Source: Streptomyces sp. NBC_01296 (GTDB lineage: Bacteria > Actinomycetota > Actinomycetes > Streptomycetales > Streptomycetaceae). Taken from it: DNA of 64,000 nt. The notes beneath the pieces were generated by a model that saw only the letters and a program-made list of their open reading frames with translations, did no database searches and was not told where the DNA came from. The stretch lies in assembly GCF_035984415.1 (NCBI RefSeq), contig NZ_CP130721.1, forward strand, positions 434,001-498,000, read 5' to 3'. The position numbers were made by a program, and so were the translations under genes. Numbering within the stretch: the first letter of the stretch is position 1; each line of letters opens with the position of its first letter. Shown here one piece after another: positions 8,747-17,015 of the stretch.

Positions 8747-9057
8747 AGAACGATCTTGGCCGCCCTTTCTGTCTCTCCGGCCGCCGGCAGGGGGCTGCCC
8801 GATTGCCCAGCTTCACGCTTGAGCAGGCCGACAAGACACGGGAGACCGGACGCCACCTCATGCCCAGTACCGGACCTCCCGGTCCGCGCTGTGGCCAAGA
8901 GCGCCCAGGGCAGCGCGAAGATCTCAGATCTTCCGCCGTCTGCTGCCCGCCGTTGTCGAAGGCTGCGACAACCTGGCCGTCTGCGCGTCCCGGTCCCGGC
9001 CCGATATTGCCCGAACCCCGGGCCGTGTTCATGCCATCGATGTCATAATCGGACGTT
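8747..9057. other. intergenic region inside the IS982-type element
   Basis: 311 bases between the divergently oriented transposase and passenger genes. No supported ORF is seen. It should hold both promoters. Confidence 0.5.
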
Positions 9058-9528
9058 GTGTGGACAACGCTTGCGCCGCTCATCGGCGTCCTGCTCGGCG
9101 GGCTCATGTCGATGCTGGCCCAACGCTCGGCAGGACGCGCCTTGGAACGCGGCGAGGCGCGCCGCAGTGTCCGTGAACTTGCCGAGGCGCGCCGCAACGA
9201 GCGTCTCACGCACCTCATCGCATTTCTGTCTGCGGTGCAGGAAGCAGAACGAGTCGCGGTGGATCGGTATCACCACAACCTGGCTGACGAGCAGTGGCAG
9301 GCCCGGGCAAGGCAGGTCCTTGACAGGGTGTGGGTGACGCAGAAGACGATCCACGTACTGTGCGCGTCCGAGGTCAGCGAAGCGGCACGCAGCCTCGCGT
9401 GGGCAGTACAGGAGGTGATCAGGAAGGGCCCCGAAGACCCGGGAGAGCCACAGGATGAGAAGGTCTGGGCGCACATCCATCCGAGCCGACAGGCATTCCT
9501 TGATCTCGTGCGCGACCAGCTAGGTTGA
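9058..9528 (+). CDS. passenger gene: membrane-anchored coiled-coil protein
   Basis: 156 residues from a GTG at 9058. One N-terminal hydrophobic segment (LAPLIGVLLGGLMSML) is followed by a highly charged, Arg/Glu-rich helix (GRALERGEARRSVRELAEAR), predicted coiled coil, and a mostly helical remainder. This layout (single TM, long cytosolic helix) is common among uncharacterised actinobacterial proteins. The gene lies wholly between the inverted repeats of the IS982-type element and so moves with it. Function unknown. Confidence 0.7.
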   Translation: MWTTLAPLIGVLLGGLMSMLAQRSAGRALERGEARRSVRELAEARRNERLTHLIAFLSAVQEAERVAVDRYHHNLADEQWQARARQVLDRVWVTQKTIHVLCASEVSEAARSLAWAVQEVIRKGPEDPGEPQDEKVWAHIHPSRQAFLDLVRDQLG

Positions 9529-9730
9529 AGCCCCGGGGAGGGATTCGGCAGCTGCCGTGAGCGGCCCGGGACAAGCAGCACCAGCTCCGGCCTCCATTGT
9601 GCGGCGAGCGTCATCTACTTCGCCGGCTTCTCGAGGGACGCAAAGCCCGCCTTGGCGCAGGCAGCATGCATGTCCACGGGCCAGCAGCACGCCATCGAAC
9701 GGCCCCTTGGCCCATCGGCAAGCTGAGCAC

Positions 9731-9749
9731 GATCACTTCGGAATGACTC
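9731..9749 (-). repeat. right terminal inverted repeat of IS982-type element
   Basis: GATCACTTCGGAATGACTC, the exact reverse complement of 7836-7854, followed by GTCTAG, which also flanks the left end. Confidence 0.9.
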
Positions 9750-10484
9750 GTCTAGCTGGTGGATGACGCGTACGGAGCTGAGGGTGGGGCTGGTGGTGAG
9801 GAGGTTGTGGCCGACCTTGCGGCGTCGAGGTCGCGGCGGCGGATGTGGATGTCGACCAGGGTGATCCGGGTCAGGGCCAGGGAGCGGGCACGGCCGGCCT
9901 CGCGCAGGGTGAGGGCCTGCTCGGCCTGGGCGAGGGCTTGGTCATAGCGGCCGAGGTCTTTGAGGATCAGTGCGGATTCGCTGGCCAGCGCGGCAGTGTC
10001 GAAGGGGCTGAGCCAGGGGTGGACGGTGTCTGAGGTTCCCGCGATGTCGGCTAGGGCTTGGTCGAGAGCGCGCTGGGCGGGGAGTGCTGGGCTGCTGCGG
10101 CCAGCGCGCGGGCGGTCATGGTGTGCAAGCGGGCGGTCAGGGCGGGGATGCGGGGGCCTTGGGCTGCGAGGTGGAGACCGGTCTTGGCCCAGCGGGCCGC
10201 TCCGGGCACGTCGTTGGTGTGCAGGGCGAGGTGGCTGGCGCTCGCGGCGATGTTGGCGGCGAGCGGGGCGTCGCCGGAGACGCGGGCGAGCGGAAGTGCG
10301 CGGGTGAGGTGTTTGACGGCGAGCTCGTCGTGGGCGGAGTCGTGAGCCATCCAGCCGGCCGGCTCCGTGAGGGCCGCAGCCGCCGCGAAGACGCCCGTAC
10401 CGCTGGCGGGGTCGACGAGGCGGGGTGCGACCTGGTCCCTCAGATGCCGGGAAACGGCCGCGTGGAGGCGGCCGCCCCCTCTTT
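9750..10484 (-). pseudogene. TPR-type regulator, decayed (central part)
   Basis: Read on the minus strand, 10470-10080 encodes a convincing TPR segment (RLVDPASGTGVFAAAAALTE, AVKHLTRALPLARVSGDAP). A one-base shift near 10080 moves the sequence into another frame (RALDQALADIAGTSDTVHPW, DLGRYDQALAQAEQALTLRE), and a second shift near 9805 leads to LLTTSPTLSSVRVIHQLD, which ends at the IS. The N-terminal HTH half is missing: homology stops at about 10484, right at the end of the kinase gene. So this gene has a 5' truncation, two frameshifts and an IS insertion, and its last 50 residues are at 7672-7835. Related regulators in Streptomyces control neighbouring biosynthetic or resistance genes. Confidence 0.75.
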
Positions 10485-10489
10485 GGGAA

Positions 10490-11044
10490 TCAACGCGCTC
10501 GGATGAAGGCTCCGATCTCGGCTGTCCCAGGCCGGTAGCCGTCGGACGTGTCCACGATCAGGGCGGGCGCGTCGAGGGAGATGTCGACGAACCCCTCGGG
10601 ACTGTAGGCGCCGACGGCGATGTCGGTGAGGAGCTGCCGGTCACCGTGGGCCGCGCGATGCCTGTCCGAGGCAGCACGTTCGGTCATGCGCTCGATAATG
10701 GTCGGTGTTGGAGTGGTGCACCGGATGATGCGAAGGTCGGCGATCTTCGTGAGGGGTTCGAGGCCGGGGCGCCAGAGCCGGTCCTGGTAAGCGGCCTCGG
10801 CGACGACGGTGACGCCGGCCTCAAGGAGCACACTGAGGGTGTCGAAGAAGGCGTGCATGGCCGGGATGTTGAGGGGGTCGTCCCCGCCAGGCTCATAGGC
10901 CGCGGTGCTCATGACCATGCCCTGCTTGATCTCGTCACGGATGATCGCGGGGCAGCCGAGTTCCTTGGCGAGGCTGTGCGCGAGGGTGGTCTTTCCGGTG
11001 CCGGGGGGACCGCTGACCACCGCGAGGGTCGGCCGTGTTGGCAT
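10490..11044 (-). CDS. P-loop kinase-like ATPase (AAA_33 type)
   Basis: 184 residues. Walker A is GPPGTGKTT at residues 12-20; DEIK near residue 38 and the ADLRIIRCTT strand followed by an Arg-rich lid (ERMTERAASDRHRA) fit small-molecule P-loop kinases of the AAA_33/zeta-toxin-like group. It would phosphorylate a small metabolite using ATP; the substrate is unknown. It follows the methyltransferase gene by 42 bases on the same strand and belongs to the operon with the radical SAM enzymes. Its stop abuts the truncated regulator remnant. Confidence 0.8.
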   Translation of the reverse strand: MPTRPTLAVVSGPPGTGKTTLAHSLAKELGCPAIIRDEIKQGMVMSTAAYEPGGDDPLNIPAMHAFFDTLSVLLEAGVTVVAEAAYQDRLWRPGLEPLTKIADLRIIRCTTPTPTIIERMTERAASDRHRAAHGDRQLLTDIAVGAYSPEGFVDISLDAPALIVDTSDGYRPGTAEIGAFIRAR

Positions 11045-11086
11045 TCGCTGAGCTCCCGAGGGGTGAGCCGGTACGTCGGCGCCTGG

Positions 11087-11797
11087 TCAGGCGAGGGGCC
11101 GGGCCGGAGTCTTGATGAGCTGAAAGGCGATGAATCCGGGCTGTCGGTTCAGTTTCTCGTACGTGGCGGGGTACTCGTGGGGCATTGAGGCGGCGGGTCG
11201 GTGTTCGACGAGGCGGTCGATGGTGAGCCCGGCTGCGGAGAACTCGGTCACCCACGCCTGGAGGGGCTGGCGCCAGTAGCGGTGCGTCATGCCGTTGGAC
11301 CAGGTTTCCTCTGCTCGGCGGGCGTCGAAGTAGCTGCCGCCGTTGGTGAGCCAGTCGGCGGTGGGGTGGCTGGTGGAAACGATGATCCGGCCAGCAGGGT
11401 GCAGCACGCGAGATAGTTCGGTCAGGGTGCGGACGCGGTCCTCGACGTAGTGGAGGACGAGCGCGAGCAGGACGATGTCGAAGCGGGAGTCGGCGGCCCA
11501 GGTGAGTGGTTCGTTGAGGTCGTGCTGCCGGACTTCGACGTGGGGCCCGAGGCGGGTGCGGGTGTGACGGACCATGTCGGCGCTCTGGTCGATCCCCACC
11601 ACGTTGGCACTGCGGGCCTTGAGCTCGGCGAGGTAGAGGCCAGGGCCGCAGCCGGCGTCGAGGATGCGCTTCCCCTGTACGTCGCCGAGGAGTTCGAGGA
11701 CGGTGGGGCGGTCGTAGTGGGCGTTGTACGGGCTGTCGGCGGCCTCCCGGGCGAAGGTGTCCGCGAACCCGTCGTACGGGGCCTCACTTCGTGGCAT
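11087..11797 (-). CDS. class I SAM-dependent methyltransferase
   Basis: 236 residues from the ATG at 11797. Motif I is ILDAGCGPGLYLAEL (residues 45-59), the acidic end of strand 2 is VVGIDQS, and FDIVLLALVLHYVED is the motif IV region, as in Methyltransf_11/25 proteins. It transfers methyl from SAM to a small molecule. The start overlaps the end of the glycosyltransferase gene by 14 bases, so translation is probably coupled. In this operon it would tailor the same product as the glycosyltransferase. Confidence 0.88.
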   Translation of the reverse strand: MPRSEAPYDGFADTFAREAADSPYNAHYDRPTVLELLGDVQGKRILDAGCGPGLYLAELKARSANVVGIDQSADMVRHTRTRLGPHVEVRQHDLNEPLTWAADSRFDIVLLALVLHYVEDRVRTLTELSRVLHPAGRIIVSTSHPTADWLTNGGSYFDARRAEETWSNGMTHRYWRQPLQAWVTEFSAAGLTIDRLVEHRPAASMPHEYPATYEKLNRQPGFIAFQLIKTPARPLA

Positions 11798-12749
11798 GGG
11801 TGCCTCCGGACAGCGTCGGGACTGCCGGCAAGGGAGAGCTCTCCCGGCTCCACTGCCCCAAGGACGGGAGCAGCTGATCGAGGAGCGTTCGGTCCGGTTC
11901 ACGCCCGGCGCTGAACGTGGCGTGGAGGCTGCGGATGGCGTGCTCGAACAGGTGCGGGGCGACGGGCAGGCCCCCGGCGACACGTGTGTCGAGCCGGTGG
12001 TCGAACTCCCGGAACCACTGCCGGTACGCCTCCGTGCGCCGGTCCGGGGCTGGCCACCGCTGATAGACCGTGGCTCGGGCACGGGTGAAGGGGGTGGGGC
12101 TGGTCTGGTACGCGCTGGCGACGGCCCCGGGGCGGGGCAGCTGGTGGTAGATGCAGGTCAGGGTGTTGAGGCGGGTGAAGCGGTAGCCGGCGGTGTGGTG
12201 GAGGGCGAGGAGGAAGTCCCAGTCTTCGCAGTGGGTCATGGTCTCGTCAAAGCGGACCGGGGCGGAGGAGGGGTTGCGGATCACGAGGGAGCCGGTGTGG
12301 ATGGTGTTGGCCACGGCGAGGAAGGCGGCGTCGAAGGGGTAGTCCTTGCGGGGCAGGCCGTGAGAGATGCGCGGCAGGTCCTCGATCCACGTCGGGCTGA
12401 CGAGGGCCTGGCCGTAGACGGCGTCTGCCTGACCCCTGCGGAGGATGTCGGCGGCGTCCGCGAGGTGCTGGGGCAGGAAGACGTCATCGTCGTCGAGGAA
12501 CGCGACGTGCTCGCCCTGGGCGTAGATGAGGGCCGCGTTGCGGGCGTGAGAGACGCCGCGCGGTTGGGCGGTGTCGAGAAGAGTGATGGGCAGCTCGTGC
12601 TGCCAGCGGCCGACGACCTGGTCAACGGGGGTTCCGCCGTCACGGGCGACGATGACCTCGAAGTGGCGGTAGGTCTGGCGGGCGAGGCTGCGCAGGGCGC
12701 GATGGAGCGGGCCAGGGCGGTCGCGGGTCGGGATGATCACGCTGATCAC
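11784..12749 (-). CDS. family 2 glycosyltransferase
   Basis: 321 residues from a GTG at 12749 that overlaps the stop of the upstream gene (GTGA). A GT-A fold is clear: VISVIIPTRDRPGPL at the start, GVSHARNAALI, and the metal-binding DDDD at residues 86-89 in AFLDDDDVFLP. Later come GSLVIRN and CEDWDFLLAL, the usual acceptor-side ED motif. There is no membrane segment, so it should act in the cytoplasm and use a nucleotide sugar. Tight coupling to the propeller protein upstream and the methyltransferase downstream suggests one pathway that builds a glycosylated product. Confidence 0.88.
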   Translation of the reverse strand: MISVIIPTRDRPGPLHRALRSLARQTYRHFEVIVARDGGTPVDQVVGRWQHELPITLLDTAQPRGVSHARNAALIYAQGEHVAFLDDDDVFLPQHLADAADILRRGQADAVYGQALVSPTWIEDLPRISHGLPRKDYPFDAAFLAVANTIHTGSLVIRNPSSAPVRFDETMTHCEDWDFLLALHHTAGYRFTRLNTLTCIYHQLPRPGAVASAYQTSPTPFTRARATVYQRWPAPDRRTEAYRQWFREFDHRLDTRVAGGLPVAPHLFEHAIRSLHATFSAGREPDRTLLDQLLPSLGQWSRESSPLPAVPTLSGGTHATK

Positions 12750-13948
12750 AGTGCGCTCCGCACGGGGGTGCCAAGTCGGAAGGACACTTTCGCCTCGGCC
12801 AGGGTGCGGGCGGGGAGGTCGCCCTCGCCCAGGCGGGCCGTGGCGGAAGGGTGGACGGCGGCGAGGCGGTAGAACTCGGCGCGCGAGCGGCCCTCGACCG
12901 TCGCCTTGGTGGCCACCTGCACGCTCCACTGCTCCTGGCCCTGGTGGTTGATGATCAGGCCGCGGCCTGCCTGGGCGTCGCTGATGAGGATGTTGCCGTC
13001 TGGCAGGCGCTCGCAGCCGCCGGCCATCTCGCAGAACAGGCCCAGGTTGTGCTGCCACGGGACGGTACGGGTGCGCGGCTCGACCTGCAGGATGCGGGAG
13101 CGGCCGTGGGCGCGGCCGTTGTCGAACACGAGGATGGTGGCATCCGGCTGGACGGAGGGCTGGTGCTGCCCGGACAGCTCGCCGGGCCCCCACCACCACC
13201 GCACCGTCCGGGTGGTCAGGTCGAGTACGGCGATCAGGTCCAGGTTCCGCAGCGATACCAGTACGTCCCCGGCTGCCCATAGCCCGGCGGGGTGCGCGGT
13301 GGTGAGGATCTCGAGGGTGTTGGTGTGGAGGATGTCGCTGGGGGAGCCGGGCCGGGCCCGCAGGAAACGGGAGATCTCACGGCCGCGCAGCCAGCCGTTC
13401 GGTCCTTCCAGCCGCGGGGCGAGCGCGGCCGGGTCGGCGATCCGGCCTGCGGCGCGATGGTGGTCGATCGCCTCGGTGATCATGGCTGCCAGGGCAGGGT
13501 CGGTGGTCAGGGTCTCGTACAGGGAGTGGGCGTCGCGCAGTTGTCCGTCCGGTCCGAGGACGGTGATGGAGTTGTCCAGTAGGAGGTGCTGGCCGCCCGT
13601 GCAGGGGACGGGTCGGGGCTCCTCGGTCAGGACGTAGATCTCGCCGTTGGGGCTGATGTCGAGGTCGTGGTGGACGGGGAGGTCGGCCCGCCAGGTGAGG
13701 GTGGAGTCGGGGGCGAGTTTGAGCAGGGTGTGCAGCGGCACCATCGCGTACAGCGACCCGTCGGGGCCGAGCTCGACGTGGTTCCAGCCGCGCAGGTAGG
13801 ACGGCGGCCTGGTCTCGATGTCCGGCTGTCCGATCGGGCTTGCCCAGGCGTGGACGAGGCGGGCCTGGTCGTCGATGACGCACGCGAACGGCCGGGGGTA
13901 GGACGCAGACGGGGAGAGCAGGAACAGGCGTTCGCCCGAAGACGGCAT
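12746..13948 (-). CDS. arylsulfotransferase-like beta-propeller protein
   Basis: 400 residues. Repeated blade-like motifs (HVELGPDGSLYAMVP, DLDISPNGEIYVLTE, LPDGNILISDA) and paired His (HHDLD, DILHTNTLEIL, GQHQPSV) match the arylsulfotransferase ASST propeller family (PF05935/PF14269). No signal peptide is seen, unlike periplasmic ASST enzymes, so it is probably cytoplasmic. The reaction could be sulfate transfer between phenolic compounds, but members without the full active site are common, and the catalytic His cannot be confirmed by eye. It is coupled to the glycosyltransferase by a GTGA overlap and follows the creatininase-like gene by 41 bases. Confidence 0.75.
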   Translation of the reverse strand: MPSSGERLFLLSPSASYPRPFACVIDDQARLVHAWASPIGQPDIETRPPSYLRGWNHVELGPDGSLYAMVPLHTLLKLAPDSTLTWRADLPVHHDLDISPNGEIYVLTEEPRPVPCTGGQHLLLDNSITVLGPDGQLRDAHSLYETLTTDPALAAMITEAIDHHRAAGRIADPAALAPRLEGPNGWLRGREISRFLRARPGSPSDILHTNTLEILTTAHPAGLWAAGDVLVSLRNLDLIAVLDLTTRTVRWWWGPGELSGQHQPSVQPDATILVFDNGRAHGRSRILQVEPRTRTVPWQHNLGLFCEMAGGCERLPDGNILISDAQAGRGLIINHQGQEQWSVQVATKATVEGRSRAEFYRLAAVHPSATARLGEGDLPARTLAEAKVSFRLGTPVRSAL

Positions 13949-13989
13949 GCGGGTGCTCCTCAGGTAGATGTGGCGCGAGAACGGATGGG

Positions 13990-14751
13990 TCAGCTGGGCA
14001 GGGGCGCGTTGAACTCGCGGCGGACGGCGTCGGTCAGCTCGCGGGCGACCTGCTCGGCGATGTACTTGCCGAGGTCGCTACTGGCGTGGGCGGCGGAGTA
14101 GACGATGCCGGCGCTGGTGGCCGTGTCGGCCGGCGGCGGGTAAAGGTGGTAGCGGATCCGGCGCGGGTGCTCCTGGCCGCCGTCGGCGGGCAGCCGGTCG
14201 GGCTGGGCGGCGTGCGGGCTGATGTGCATCACCAGGCTGGACTCGACCATCCCGGCGTGGTGGTCGTCGCTCCGGGCGGTGCCCGTTTCCGCGGCGAGGG
14301 CGTCGCGGAAGTCCTCGCCGACGACGTCCCACCAGTTCACGATCATCACCCTGCTGCGGGGCACGCGGTCGGTCACCTCGCGGGCGGCCTCGCACAGGAA
14401 GCTGATGTTGTCGATGGCCGAGTTGAGCAGGACCAGCCGCCGGTATCCGTGGCCGGCCAGGGAGGTCAGTATCTCGGTGATCAGGGCGGTGAAGGTGGTT
14501 CCGGTGATGCTGATGACGCCGGGGAAGGTGCCGCCGAGCCGCTGCGCGGGGGTGGCGACGCCGTAGCCGACGGCGGGAGCGATGTGCGCGCCGAGGTCAT
14601 CGGCGAGGTGGCGGGCGAAGTGTTCGCTGATCATGGTGTCGGAGCCGAGCGGCAGGTGCGGGCCGTGCGGTTCGAGGGCTCCGACGGGCACCACGGCGAA
14701 GTCGTCGGGGGCCGGGGCCAGGTCAGGCCAGGTCATGTCGCCGATGAGCAC
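13990..14751 (-). CDS. creatininase-family protein with altered motif
   Basis: 253 residues. The metal-binding N-terminal signature is intact: VGALEPHGPHLPLGSD (residues 23-38) supplies Glu, His and Asp, and DDHHAGMVESS supplies the distal Glu. At the usual NGHGGN site the protein instead reads LLNSAIDNISF, so the conserved His-Gly-Gly is lost. Creatininase relatives include MftE, which trims the mycofactocin precursor, and amidohydrolases of biosynthetic clusters. With two radical SAM/SPASM proteins directly upstream, a peptide-maturation or amide-hydrolysis role is possible but not shown. Spacing to neighbours is about 40 bases on both sides. Confidence 0.82.
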   Translation of the reverse strand: MLIGDMTWPDLAPAPDDFAVVPVGALEPHGPHLPLGSDTMISEHFARHLADDLGAHIAPAVGYGVATPAQRLGGTFPGVISITGTTFTALITEILTSLAGHGYRRLVLLNSAIDNISFLCEAAREVTDRVPRSRVMIVNWWDVVGEDFRDALAAETGTARSDDHHAGMVESSLVMHISPHAAQPDRLPADGGQEHPRRIRYHLYPPPADTATSAGIVYSAAHASSDLGKYIAEQVARELTDAVRREFNAPLPS

Positions 14752-14790
14752 GGGGGTCTCCCTTTGCGGAAGGGGCGCGTGGGCTGGGGT

Positions 14791-15750
14791 TCAGGCGTCG
14801 GTCCAGCCGAGGCTGGGGACGGTCTCGGGGCGCAGGGGGGAGGCGATCTGGAGGTTGAGGAAGTCCTCCTTGTTGCCGCACCCGCCACGGGCGGCGCACG
14901 GCGCCCACGTCTCGGCGCGCAGCGGCAGCTCGAACCCCGGGGCCAGGACGCTGCCGAGGGGCTTCATGTCCTGTGCGGAGTAGTTGGAACAGCGGAAGAC
15001 CTGGCCGTGGATGTCGATGAAGAACGCGTCGTGACCGGCCCGGCAGAGCATGCCCTGGCAGGAGGACAGCCCGAGCAGGGCGGTCTCGGCCAGCGCCCGG
15101 TTCCCGCCGAGCTCGGCCAGGGTGTCCAGGGCGCCTTCGGCCTTCATGACGGGGACGGCCGCCGCTCCGACCCCTGTGGGGGCGGTGGGGTCGTATCCGA
15201 GGTCGACGTTGAACCGCAGGCCGCCCGCGCGGGCGGCGTCGCGGGCGCGGGCCACCGCGGCGGCGTTGTCCTCGAAGAGCAGGGCGTTGACGACGACGAA
15301 GCAGCCGTAAGTCTCCTGCGCGAAGGCGGCGGCCTTGATGACGCGGTCGAGGTCGGCCTGCCCGTCGTGCCAGGTCAGCCACAGGGACAGCTTCCCCAGG
15401 TTGGCCTGCGCCTCCAGCTTGCGCAGCCGCCGGGGGACGAGGATCGCATTGGAGAGCAGCTCGACGTGCTCGACGCCGGGCTGCAGCGTCAGCCACGCCG
15501 CCTTCTCCAGGAAGAACAGGCTCGCGAAAGGCTCGCCGAGCGTGCCGAGCCGGACCTTCGCCGGGTGCGGGCGGGTGCCGATCCAGGTCACGACCTGCTC
15601 GTACGTGTGCCGGTCCTCGGGGTTCTTCCAGTCGTAGCGGCGGCTCTTGGCCCAGTCGCCGATGGACACGCACGAAGGGCAGTTCAGGTTGCAGAACCGC
15701 TGGCCGGCCACGTACCAGATCCGCACCGGACGGGGGACGGGGGTGGTCAT
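14791..15750 (-). CDS. radical SAM/SPASM-like protein (short)
   Basis: 319 residues from the ATG at 15750. The radical SAM cluster motif is CNLNCPSC (Cys 20, 24, 27). The C-terminal third has further cysteines (CQGMLCRAG, FRCSNYS, CAARGGCGNKEDF) fitting one or two auxiliary Fe-S clusters of the SPASM/twitch type. It would generate a 5'-deoxyadenosyl radical. The start is 8 bases downstream of the stop of the other radical SAM gene, so the two are co-translated and may act as a pair. No precursor peptide is seen nearby, so the substrate may be a small molecule such as an amino acid or nucleoside. Confidence 0.88.
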   Translation of the reverse strand: MTTPVPRPVRIWYVAGQRFCNLNCPSCVSIGDWAKSRRYDWKNPEDRHTYEQVVTWIGTRPHPAKVRLGTLGEPFASLFFLEKAAWLTLQPGVEHVELLSNAILVPRRLRKLEAQANLGKLSLWLTWHDGQADLDRVIKAAAFAQETYGCFVVVNALLFEDNAAAVARARDAARAGGLRFNVDLGYDPTAPTGVGAAAVPVMKAEGALDTLAELGGNRALAETALLGLSSCQGMLCRAGHDAFFIDIHGQVFRCSNYSAQDMKPLGSVLAPGFELPLRAETWAPCAARGGCGNKEDFLNLQIASPLRPETVPSLGWTDA

Positions 15751-15758
15751 CGTCGCTC

Positions 15759-17015
15759 CTAGCCGAACGTAGCGATCGGCCGGAAGTCCCGGCCGGGGAA
15801 GTCGGGCTGCTGGTTGTGGCAGCGTCGGCACAGGAAGTCGGCGGGGGCGTCGTCGATACCGAAGACCTTGCGACGCAGGGCCACCGCCCGCTTGCTGGAC
15901 ATCAGCTCGTCGATCGTGCCGTCGCCGATATGGCCGAAGACCTCGCGCTGGTAGTAGTCGTTGCAGCACAGGAACAAGTCGCCGGCCACGGAGATGTTGA
16001 CGTGGTGCACGGGCCAGCCGCAGCCGGTCAGCCGCCCGTCCACGTAGACGTTCTGCGCGTACTCCCCGCCCAGCTCGCCGGCCCGGTCGCACGTCAGGCT
16101 CGCGTACACCTCGGCGCCCAGCGGGCCGAAGCGCTCCCGGACTCCGCCGAGGTTGCGCTCCAGGCGTTCGCCGACCCCGTTGACCACCACCTGGACCGGC
16201 AGCCCGGCGCGGAGAGCCGCGTCGGTGTTGCCGATGGTGTGCCGGTAGCTGCGCGAGGCGGTGAGCTCGGCGAACTCGGCCTCGTCGACGGACGGGATGT
16301 TCACGATGAGGTGCTTGAGTACCCCGGTCCGCTTGAGGTCGGCGATCTTGGCTGGCGTCAGCGCGGAGGCGTTCGAGTACAAGGCCAGCGGCATCCCGTA
16401 CCCGGCGAGAACCTCCAGCCGGTCGGTGAAGTGCCGGTCCAGGGTCGGCTCGTTGAAGAACTGGAACGTCACGTACGCGGCGCCGACCCCGGCGAGTTTG
16501 TCGACGACCTCCTTGAAGAGGCCCATCGGCATCGTGCGGCGCGGCTTGGGGTCAGTGGCCACCGGACACGAGGCACAACCCCAGTTGCAATGGGCCGTCA
16601 CCTCGATCTCCCCCGACACCAGCCGGTACTCCCGGCACAGCACCGCAGGATCCTGCAGCCATCCCTCGCGCACGGCTGCGGCGACCCGGACGGCCCCGAA
16701 ACGGGCGGCCAGCTCGCCATACGTCTGCGGGGTGGCGGCGTGGTGCAGGAGGCGGAGGACTTCGGGGTCGTCCTGCCAGATGATCGTCCGGTCCAGGCCC
16801 ACGAGCCCGAACGCCGCCGATTCCGGCGGCGGCCCACCGGCCGGGGCCTCGGGCCCGGTGGTGTCCGACAGGTACACCAGAACCGGCTCAACTCCAGGCT
16901 GAACGGTCGAGAGGTAAGGCGAGGTTTGCAGCCGGGCCAGCCTGCCGGCGCTGCCGGGGCAATTGGTGCCCGCCAGCGGCAGTGCGCTTGGTACGGCCAA
17001 CGTGGAATGCGACAT
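15759..17015 (-). CDS. radical SAM/SPASM protein with N-terminal extension
   Basis: 418 residues from the ATG at 17015; an upstream-extended frame to 17219 overlaps the divergent promoter and is not favoured. Residues 1-135 form an extension with winged-helix-like character (TPQTYGELAARFGAVRVAAAV), reminiscent of the RRE/PqqD-type peptide-binding domain. The radical SAM motif CNWGCASC follows (Cys 143, 147, 150), then a TIM barrel and a SPASM-like C-terminus with CGWPVHHVNIS, LFLCCNDYYQ and CRRCH. First gene of the operon, reading away from the HTH/TPR regulator. An RRE-like domain would imply a ribosomally made peptide substrate, but that fold is inferred only from pattern. Confidence 0.88.
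   Translation of the reverse strand: MSHSTLAVPSALPLAGTNCPGSAGRLARLQTSPYLSTVQPGVEPVLVYLSDTTGPEAPAGGPPPESAAFGLVGLDRTIIWQDDPEVLRLLHHAATPQTYGELAARFGAVRVAAAVREGWLQDPAVLCREYRLVSGEIEVTAHCNWGCASCPVATDPKPRRTMPMGLFKEVVDKLAGVGAAYVTFQFFNEPTLDRHFTDRLEVLAGYGMPLALYSNASALTPAKIADLKRTGVLKHLIVNIPSVDEAEFAELTASRSYRHTIGNTDAALRAGLPVQVVVNGVGERLERNLGGVRERFGPLGAEVYASLTCDRAGELGGEYAQNVYVDGRLTGCGWPVHHVNISVAGDLFLCCNDYYQREVFGHIGDGTIDELMSSKRAVALRRKVFGIDDAPADFLCRRCHNQQPDFPGRDFRPIATFG

Larger units (their letters stand above)
7834..9749. mobile_element. IS982-type element carrying a passenger gene
   Basis: About 1.9 kb bounded by perfect 19-bp inverted repeats, GAGTCATTCCGAAGTGATC at 7836-7854 and its reverse complement at 9731-9749. 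The sequence TCGTCTAG flanks both ends (7826-7833 and around 9748-9755), consistent with a 6-8 bp target duplication that overlaps the repeat tips. The transposase stop codon sits at the edge of the left repeat. The 1 kb beyond the transposase holds a separate plus-strand gene (9058-9528), so the element is about twice the usual IS982 length. It splits a TPR regulator gene, and the reading frame on the two sides matches. Confidence 0.85.

Noticed and set aside
9557..9766. 69-codon plus-strand frame at the right end of the IS982-type element
   Set aside because: It crosses the terminal repeat and has no protein-like features.
14086..15762. 558-codon plus-strand frame over the creatininase and radical SAM genes
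   Set aside because: Antisense shadow: Gly/Val/Asp-rich, no domain.
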